From the NCBI RefSeq assembly GCF_002259405.1, contig NZ_NPFW01000014.1, positions 62,001 to 126,000 of the forward strand: a DNA stretch of 64,000 nt, given 5' to 3'. Position numbers and translations under genes: made by a program. The notes under the pieces were generated by a model. The model worked only from the letters and a program-made list of their open reading frames with translations, made no database searches and was not told the DNA's origin. This DNA comes from Rhodococcus sp. 14-2483-1-2 (GTDB taxonomy: Bacteria; Actinomycetota; Actinomycetes; Mycobacteriales; Mycobacteriaceae). This document shows, piece by piece, positions 58,432 through 64,000 of the stretch; the first letter of the stretch is position 1, and every line of letters begins with the position of its first letter.

Positions 58432-61292
58432 GGGGCGCTCACTCGGCCTTGGCTCTGCATTTCCACCTGCGCGTCGAGACGGGCACCGAGGCTACGGAGC
58501 ACGTCGAGTACCAACCCGACCACGATGAGATACACACCGAGGTCGAAGAACAATGCGGTGACCAACTTGATGTCGCCGAGAATCGGCAACGTCACCTCCA
58601 ACGTCGCCGAGGACAACGCCGGTGCTCCGAGGAACATCGACGCCACCGCGGTTCCGGCCGCGAAGATCAATCCGAGTCCGAGGATCTTTCCGGCGTCGAT
58701 CGGCACTGCCTCGCCGAGCTCGTAGCGGCCACCGGCCAGGTACCGCAGCACCAGCGCCAGTCCGGCGGTGAGCCCACCGGCGAAACCGCCGCCCGGGGCG
58801 TTGTGGCCGGAGAAGAAGAAGTAGATCGACAGCACCATGATCGTCGGGAAGATCAAGCGCGTGGTGACCTCCAGGATCAACGACCGATGCCGCGGATCGA
58901 TCAGATCGCCGCCGAGCAGCCACGTCGTCTCCGCAGAGAAATTCGCGTCCGAGTTCGACGAGGAGGCGTTCGATGCGGGGGCGTCCGACACCCGCGGAGC
59001 ACTGCCGAACCGGCGGTTGCGGAAGACCAGGCTCGCCACACCCGTCGCCGCGACGAGCAGGACGCAGATCTCGCCGAGGGTGTCCCAGGCTCGGATGTCC
59101 ACGAGGATCACGTTGATGACGTTCTTGCCGTCGCCGAGTTCGTATGCGGCGTCCGGCAGGAGCAACGACACCGGGGCCGTGTTGCGGGCGTTCATCGCAA
59201 AAGCGCCCAGCACACTGACGGTCGCTCCGACAGCGACGGCCAGCACGGCGCGTGGTCCGCGGGAGCCGGCCGAGCCTCGATCGTCGACCTCGGCAGGCAG
59301 CTTGCGCAGCACCAACACGAACACGACGAGGGTGAGGGTCTCGACCAGGAACTGTGTCAGTGCCAGGTCCGGTGCGCCGTGGATGGCGAAGATGACGCCG
59401 CAGCCGTAGCCGGTGAGCCCGACGAGGATGACGCTGGCCAGGCGGTTGCGCATCACCGTGGCTCCGAGACCGCCCGCGATCATGATCGCCCCGATGATCA
59501 ACTGCAACGGGGAGTTCCACAGTGTGTAGTCCAGGCCGGAATCCTGGCCGACGAGCAACACGATCATCGGTAGCAGCACCAATGTCAGCAGGATGGTGCC
59601 CTGGGTGAGAGGGAGCGAACCACGCTGCGTTGTGCCGGTCAGGCGGATGGAGAGGGCATCCATGTACTTGAGCACGTTGTCGTAGATGCGGTCTGCATTG
59701 CCGAGCGGGGGATGCTCGAACTTGAGCCGGTTGACGACCCGGTGGGCGATGAACAGCCCGACACCGCCGGTGACGACGACGACCGTGAGCGCGAGCGGAA
59801 GGTTGAAACCGTGCCAGAGAGCCAGGTGGTACGGCTCCTGGCCGTACGACGGAAGGGTCCGCGCGTACGGGCTGACGATGTGGTCGACGACCGAGGATCC
59901 GAACCCCGCGACCAGGCCGAGCACCGCCAGGAATGCGGGTGCCGCCAGGAACAGTGCGGACGGCGCGTGCATCGCCTTGACCGACGGACTCGCCCGCTTG
60001 AGCTGCTTGCGCGCGAATGCACCCCACACGAATCGGATGCTGTAGGTGACGGTGAGGATCGAGCCGATCACCAGGCCTGCGACGACGAAGGCTGCGACCG
60101 TGGGATCGAGTGTCGGCGTGCTGATCACTGCCGACAGCGCCGTCTCCTTGCCGACGAAGCCGAGCATCGGCGGTAGTCCGGCCATGCTGGCCGCGGCCAG
60201 CGCTGCTATCGCGGCGAGCCAGGGAGCCTTCTTGCCCAGGTGGGCGAGTTTGCGGATGTCGCGGGTGCCGGTGGTGTGATCGATGATGCCGACCACCATG
60301 AACAGGGTCGCCTTGAACATCGCGTGTGCGATCACCATCGTCAGGCCGGCGAGCATCGCCTTCTCGGACCCGATGCCGACCAGGACCATGAGGAAGCCGA
60401 GCTGGCTGACGGTTCCGAACGCGAGGATCAGTTTGAGGTCGAATGCGCGCAGGGCTCGCCAGCCGGCCAGGATCATCGACAGCAGTCCGAGGCTGATCAC
60501 GGTGGCGCGCCACGGGCCGGAATCGGCGAACCCAGGGGCCAGGCGCGCCACCAGGTAGATGCCTGCTTTGACCATCGCCGCGGCATGGAGGTAACCACTG
60601 ACCGGAGTCGGGGCGGCCATGGCCCCGGGGAGCCAGAAGTGAAGTGGCACGATGGCCGACTTGCTCAGTGCGCCGATGAGAACCAGCACGATTGCGACAC
60701 CGGGCAACCAGCCGCCGGGCGCGTTCGCGACCAGCTCGGAGAGGTTGTAGGTGCCGGACACCTGGCCCAGAATGATGATGCCGACCAGCATCGCCAGGCC
60801 GCCCGCAGTGGTGACGAGCAGTGCCTGGGTGGCCGCGCGTCGGCTCGACGCTCTCTCGGCGTAGTGGCCGACGAGCAGGAACGACAGGACCGTCGTGATT
60901 TCCCAGAAGATGTAGAGCACCAGCATGTTGTCGCTGGTGATGAGGCCGAACATCGCACCGGAGAACGCGACCATTTCGGCGGCGAACAATCCGAGCCGGG
61001 GCTCGTCGTCCTCGAAGTAACGCGCACAGTAGAGCAGAATCAGGGCGCCGATGCCCAACACCAGCAGCGACATGATGGCGGCGAGTGAGTCGAACCGCAT
61101 GTCGATGTTCATCGACAACCCGGGGACCCATTCGATGTTCAGCTTCTGGTCGGTTCCCCAGTTGCCGAACACCCAGATCAGGCTGAGCAGGGGTACGAGA
61201 GCGAGCGGGAAGAAAGCATTGCGACCCCACCACCGGACGAACAGCGGCGCGAGCAGCGCGGCTGCGGTGTGCGCAAGAAGAATGGCGAGCAA
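58428..61292 (-). CDS. mnhA: Mrp antiporter subunit A fused to B
   Basis: A 954-residue membrane protein. Residues ~1-780 are MrpA, NuoL-like (KSAIVPLHFWLPGAMAAPTPVSGYLHAAAMVKAGIYLVARL, with transport-path Lys/His, and GTVSQLGFLM), followed by MrpA-specific C-terminal helices. The last ~140 are MrpB (LIFPTIMVLSIYFFFSGHNAPGGGFAGGLTAGLALVL). This A-B fusion is the normal arrangement in actinobacteria. The probable start is TTG 61292 with GGAGTG 5 bases before. It is the first of six overlapping genes (A-C-D-E-F-G). Confidence 0.94.
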   Translation of the reverse strand: MLAILLAHTAAALLAPLFVRWWGRNAFFPLALVPLLSLIWVFGNWGTDQKLNIEWVPGLSMNIDMRFDSLAAIMSLLVLGIGALILLYCARYFEDDEPRLGLFAAEMVAFSGAMFGLITSDNMLVLYIFWEITTVLSFLLVGHYAERASSRRAATQALLVTTAGGLAMLVGIIILGQVSGTYNLSELVANAPGGWLPGVAIVLVLIGALSKSAIVPLHFWLPGAMAAPTPVSGYLHAAAMVKAGIYLVARLAPGFADSGPWRATVISLGLLSMILAGWRALRAFDLKLILAFGTVSQLGFLMVLVGIGSEKAMLAGLTMVIAHAMFKATLFMVVGIIDHTTGTRDIRKLAHLGKKAPWLAAIAALAAASMAGLPPMLGFVGKETALSAVISTPTLDPTVAAFVVAGLVIGSILTVTYSIRFVWGAFARKQLKRASPSVKAMHAPSALFLAAPAFLAVLGLVAGFGSSVVDHIVSPYARTLPSYGQEPYHLALWHGFNLPLALTVVVVTGGVGLFIAHRVVNRLKFEHPPLGNADRIYDNVLKYMDALSIRLTGTTQRGSLPLTQGTILLTLVLLPMIVLLVGQDSGLDYTLWNSPLQLIIGAIMIAGGLGATVMRNRLASVILVGLTGYGCGVIFAIHGAPDLALTQFLVETLTLVVFVLVLRKLPAEVDDRGSAGSRGPRAVLAVAVGATVSVLGAFAMNARNTAPVSLLLPDAAYELGDGKNVINVILVDIRAWDTLGEICVLLVAATGVASLVFRNRRFGSAPRVSDAPASNASSSNSDANFSAETTWLLGGDLIDPRHRSLILEVTTRLIFPTIMVLSIYFFFSGHNAPGGGFAGGLTAGLALVLRYLAGGRYELGEAVPIDAGKILGLGLIFAAGTAVASMFLGAPALSSATLEVTLPILGDIKLVTALFFDLGVYLIVVGLVLDVLRSLGARLDAQVEMQSQGRVSAP

Positions 61293-61414
61293 GAATCACT
61301 CCGTCGTCTCGGTCGCGTCGGCGACTGGGCCGAGCGGTGGTCGTTGGGCGGCGATGAGTAGGGTCTGGAAATCGGTGTGAAATTAGATGTATGTCTTTGT
61401 GAAATAACGAAGCG

Positions 61415-61430
61415 GCTGCCGAACGGCAGC
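61415..61430. promoter_or_regulatory. Perfect 7-bp inverted repeat between mnhA and the NUDIX gene
   Basis: GCTGCCG-AA-CGGCAGC lies in the 232-base divergent spacer, close to an AT-rich stretch (61378-61408) that probably holds promoters for both sides. It could be an operator or a short hairpin in the NUDIX leader. Function unknown. Confidence 0.4.
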
Positions 61431-61524
61431 GCGCCAGTTGTCTGTTTCCATCCTACTTTGCGAGGTAGGCGGCGTGCCAAGCGGTACAGAACGCTGCGAG
61501 TCCGTGAGTGAGGGGAGCGCATCG

Positions 61525-61935
61525 GTGACCGATTCGAGGCTCATTCGTACCGCCGGATTGGCCTACGTCCGGGATCGTCGAATGATCCAGACGCGATCGG
61601 CCGGCAAATCCGCGTTCTACATGGCGGGCGGCAAGATCGACCCCGGCGAGACACCCGAGCAGGCACTGCACCGAGAGATCAGAGAAGAGCTCGATGCGGC
61701 GGTGACGGACGTCCGGCTGCTCGGGGTGTTCGAGTGTCAGGCATGGGGGCACCCACCGAATACCCCGCTCGAGATCACCTGTTTCCTCGCCGACCTGGCG
61801 AACGAGCCGTCGCCGACCAATGAAATCGCAGAGATCAGGTACTTCACCCGCGACGAGTACGCGGCCATGTCCGACGTCGCTCCGGGATCGCTGATGGTGT
61901 TCGACCGGATGAAAGCACTCGATTTGATCGACTGA
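61525..61935 (+). CDS. NUDIX hydrolase
   Basis: A 136-residue single-domain NUDIX protein with a perfect box GKIDPGETPEQALHREIREE followed by LDA (about residues 38-60). Substrate specificity cannot be told. The frame is open to 61438, but GTG 61525 has GGGGAG at good distance and starts the domain; GTG 61504 is the alternative. It is divergent from the Mrp operon and followed by the PEP-mutase-like gene after 62 bases. Confidence 0.9.
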   Translation: MTDSRLIRTAGLAYVRDRRMIQTRSAGKSAFYMAGGKIDPGETPEQALHREIREELDAAVTDVRLLGVFECQAWGHPPNTPLEITCFLADLANEPSPTNEIAEIRYFTRDEYAAMSDVAPGSLMVFDRMKALDLID

Positions 61936-61956
61936 AGCGCGTATGTTGGTTGTTGA

Positions 61957-61972
61957 GAGAACGTACGTTCTC
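61957..61972. promoter_or_regulatory. Perfect 16-bp palindrome, candidate operator
   Basis: GAGAACGTACGTTCTC is fully self-complementary and lies 26 bases before the start of the PEP-mutase-like gene, after the NUDIX stop. It holds the GAAC-N4-GTTC core of Gram-positive LexA boxes, although its outer bases differ from the mycobacterial TCGAAC-N4-GTTCGA; TetR-type operators of similar form are also common. Confidence 0.6.
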
Positions 61973-61997
61973 CACAGCCACCGCGAAGGAGTCCTCT

Positions 61998-62750
61998 ATG
62001 ACGAACCTGTCCCAGAAAGCCACCACCCTGCTCGAGCTGCACCAGCCCGGAAACCCGGTCGTCCTGCCGACCGTCTGGGACGCCTGGTCCGCCAACCTGG
62101 CAGTGTCCGCAGGCTTCACCGCGCTGACCGTCGGAAGCCACCCCGTCGCCGATTCCATCGGCAAGCCCGACAACGAAGGCATGACCTTCGACGAACTGCT
62201 CGCCCGCATCTCGCAGATTTCCGCAGCCGTCGACGTGCCGCTGTCGGTCGACATCGAATCCGGCTACGGCGAGGACCCCAAGCGACTGATCGACGGCCTC
62301 GTCTCCGTCGGAGCCGTCGGCCTCAACATCGAGGACACCGTGCACAGCGAAGGCGGACGCCTCCGCGAAGCGCAGGAACATGCCGACTTCGTCGGAGCAC
62401 TGCGCGCCGCATCCGACGCCACCGACGTGCACGTGGTCATCAACGCCCGCACCGACCTGTTCGTCAAGGCCATCGGCGACGAGAGCGACCGCGTCGAGCG
62501 CGCCATCGCACGTCTGAAGCTGTGCGCCGCAGCCGGAGCCGACTCGCTCTACCCCGTCGGATTCCACAACGACGCCGACTACAAGCGTCTCGCCGAGGAA
62601 CTCCCACTGCCCATCAACGCCATCGCCAACCCGGCCGAGGGCGACCTGTCGCACTTCGCATCCCTCGGCGTCGGACGTATCAGCTTCGGGCCGATCTTCC
62701 AGATGGAGCTGGCCAAGCGGGCAGAGGAGATCCTCGGCCGCTGGAAGTGA
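61998..62750 (+). CDS. Isocitrate lyase/PEP mutase family protein
   Basis: A 250-residue TIM-barrel protein. PTVWDAWSANLAVSAGFTALTVGS, PLSVDIESGYGEDPKRL (metal Asp/Glu), VGLNIEDTVH and VVINARTDLF are the landmarks of the PEP mutase/isocitrate lyase superfamily, close to oxaloacetate decarboxylase-like or carboxyphosphonoenolpyruvate-type members. The catalytic Cys of isocitrate lyase is absent. ATG 61998 has AAGGA 8 bases before. The upstream palindrome suggests specific control. The substrate is unknown. Confidence 0.88.
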   Translation: MTNLSQKATTLLELHQPGNPVVLPTVWDAWSANLAVSAGFTALTVGSHPVADSIGKPDNEGMTFDELLARISQISAAVDVPLSVDIESGYGEDPKRLIDGLVSVGAVGLNIEDTVHSEGGRLREAQEHADFVGALRAASDATDVHVVINARTDLFVKAIGDESDRVERAIARLKLCAAAGADSLYPVGFHNDADYKRLAEELPLPINAIANPAEGDLSHFASLGVGRISFGPIFQMELAKRAEEILGRWK

Positions 62751-62754
62751 GCCG

Positions 62755-64000
62755 CTAGGCACTCCCGTAGGCCTGCAGATGCGCCACCTGCTCGGGATCG
62801 AGTGACGGCTTCACCGTCGCCCGAGCGGCGGCGACATCGGCGGCGGTGACGTCGGCTGCATCCATCGACCGACGCATCGCCGTCAACGCGGCCTCGCGCA
62901 GCAGTGCTGCGCAATCGGCCGCGGAGTAGCCCTCGAGATCGCGCGCCAACGACTCCAGATCCACGTCTTCGGCGAGCGGGACGGATTTGCCCGACGCCTT
63001 CAGGATGTCCACGCGGGCATCGGAATCCGGCGGTGGCACGAACACCAGGCGCTCGAGTCGGCCGGGCCGGAGCAGTGCGGGATCGATCAGATCGGGTCGG
63101 TTGGTTGCCCCGAGTACGACGACGTCGCGCAACGGTTCGACGCCGTCGAGTTCGGTCAGCAGCGCCGCGACGACCCGATCGCCGACGCCGGAATCCGAAC
63201 TCTGGCCGCGTCGGGGCACGAGCGCATCCACCTCGTCGAGGAAGATCAGCGACGGAGCGGAATCGCGGGCACGTTGAAAGAGTTCTCGGACAGCCTTTTC
63301 CGAGGAGCCGACCCACTTGTCCATCAGTTCTGCGCCCTTGACCGAGTGCACGCTGAGCTGCCCGGAACTGGCGAGTGCCCGTACGAGGAACGTCTTGCCG
63401 CAGCCGGGCGGACCGTACAGCAGAACTCCTCGCGGAGGCTCGATTCCCAAGCGCGCGAACGAATCCGGGTGTCGCAGCGGCCACAGCACCGCCTCGGTGA
63501 GTGCCTGCTTGGTTTCGACCATGTCGCCGACGTCCTCGAGCGTGAGACTGCCGATGGCCAGTTCTTCGCTCCCCGAACGTGACAGTGGGCGTATCACCTG
63601 AAGGGCGCCCACCAGATCGTCCTGCGTCAACGAGGCCGCGGCCGAATCGTTCGATGCGCGCGCCGCCGCTCGCAGCGCCGCCTCCCGCGTCAGTGCAGCC
63701 AGATCGGCGACCACAAAACCCGGTGTCCGTGACGCGATCTCGCCCAGATCGACGTCGCCCTGCGGAACCTTGCGGAGCAGGTGCTCGAGCAATCCCTTGC
63801 GGCCCGCCGCGTCGGGCAAGGTCAGGGTGAGCTCACGATCGCACAGGTCCTGACCGCGCAGTCTGGGATCGGTTGCCTCCGGATGAGCCGTCGTCGCGAT
63901 CAGGGCCAGGCCGGGAGTGTCGACGGCCCGGCGCAGTACGTCGAGGACGAACGTGGACGCCGGTTCGGGATCCGAGGGCAGCAACGCGTCGACATCGGTG
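62755..64000 (-). CDS. CDC48-like AAA ATPase (Rv0435c-like), C-terminal part, cut by window
   Basis: About 414 C-terminal residues of a two-domain AAA ATPase. The frame is still open at base 64000, so the TTG at 63984 is not the start. The right edge holds the end of the first AAA domain (DVDALLPSDPE is its Walker B). The full second domain follows: GPPGCGKTFLVRALA (Walker A), LIFLDEVDALVPRRG (Walker B), TELDGVEPLRDVVVLGATNRPDLIDPALLRPGRLERLVFV (arginine finger region) and the C-terminal helical lid. M. tuberculosis Rv0435c is of this type and lies after sodC/Rv0433. It probably remodels or unfolds proteins; it converges on the PEP-mutase-like gene. Confidence 0.92.
   Translation of the reverse strand, partial: TDVDALLPSDPEPASTFVLDVLRRAVDTPGLALIATTAHPEATDPRLRGQDLCDRELTLTLPDAAGRKGLLEHLLRKVPQGDVDLGEIASRTPGFVVADLAALTREAALRAAARASNDSAAASLTQDDLVGALQVIRPLSRSGSEELAIGSLTLEDVGDMVETKQALTEAVLWPLRHPDSFARLGIEPPRGVLLYGPPGCGKTFLVRALASSGQLSVHSVKGAELMDKWVGSSEKAVRELFQRARDSAPSLIFLDEVDALVPRRGQSSDSGVGDRVVAALLTELDGVEPLRDVVVLGATNRPDLIDPALLRPGRLERLVFVPPPDSDARVDILKASGKSVPLAEDVDLESLARDLEGYSAADCAALLREAALTAMRRSMDAADVTAADVAAARATVKPSLDPEQVAHLQAYGSA

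Noticed and set aside
58492..61299. 935-codon minus-strand open frame in another frame of mnhA
   Set aside because: Its product is Arg/Pro/His-rich with no domain, while the mnhA frame matches MrpA throughout.

Overview
The window reads as high-GC actinobacterial chromosome, most likely Rhodococcus or a close relative in the Nocardiaceae/Mycobacteriales. The basis is a WhiB regulator, F420-dependent Fgd, PknG with GlnH/GlnX, a 13E12-type HNH protein, and a gene order matching from memory the Mycobacterium tuberculosis order Rv0389 (purT), Rv0390 (rhodanese), Rv0391 (metZ), Rv0407 (fgd1), Rv0408-0409 (pta-ackA), Rv0410c-0412c (pknG-glnH-glnX), Rv0413 (mutT3), Rv0414c-0417 (thiE/O/S/G), Rv0418 (lpqL), Rv0422c (thiD), Rv0427c-0433 (xthA, GNAT, def, DUF3263, virR, sodC, glutamate-cysteine ligase) and Rv0435c (AAA ATPase). 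I could not run a search; all family calls are by reading motifs.

Layout. 1-9.7 kb: purT (cut by the left edge), a DUF456 protein, amidohydrolase, SMP-30 lactonase, fprA, a TauD-type dioxygenase, a rhodanese-metZ pair, isochorismate synthase and a HAD phosphatase. 9.7-13.6 kb: an accessory patch with a WhiB3-like regulator, a SUKH protein, a DUF222/HNH 13E12-type protein under a LexA-like box, and an orphan gene. 13.6-24.9 kb: a sulfur-scavenging operon. It starts with a promoter, a SAM-I-clan riboswitch, a 30-residue cysteine-containing leader peptide and a hairpin. Eight tightly packed genes follow: a lipoprotein binding protein, two permeases, a double ATPase, two NtaA/DszA-type flavin monooxygenases, DUF1684 and another luciferase-like enzyme. 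A separate quinone-reductase-like gene comes next, then the frameshifted remains of another NtaA-type gene. 24.9-29.5 kb: OsmC, small membrane proteins, a receiverless winged-helix regulator, two GNATs and map.

29.6-48.3 kb is the syntenic core: F420 enzymes fgd and a Ddn-like reductase, acetate pta-ackA, the PknG amino-acid sensing cluster, and thiamine genes. A TPP riboswitch lies before thiO-thiS-thiG. Then come an ABC exporter, an LpqL-type aminopeptidase, a class III cyclase and thiD. 48.5-54.9 kb holds two tandem small GNATs, xthA, a larger GNAT, def, DUF3263, virR, sodC and a glutamate-cysteine ligase. 54.9-61.3 kb is a six-gene Mrp (Mnh) Na+/H+ antiporter operon. A NUDIX hydrolase, a PEP-mutase-like protein behind a 16-bp palindrome, and the C-terminal part of a CDC48-like AAA ATPase end the window.

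Two things stand out. One is the stacked SAM-riboswitch plus cysteine-leader control of an organosulfur operon containing DUF1684. The other is a 26-bp dispersed repeat, in ten copies at five places, always at gene borders. At thiS-thiG it is flanked by an exact 10-bp duplication that looks like an insertion scar.
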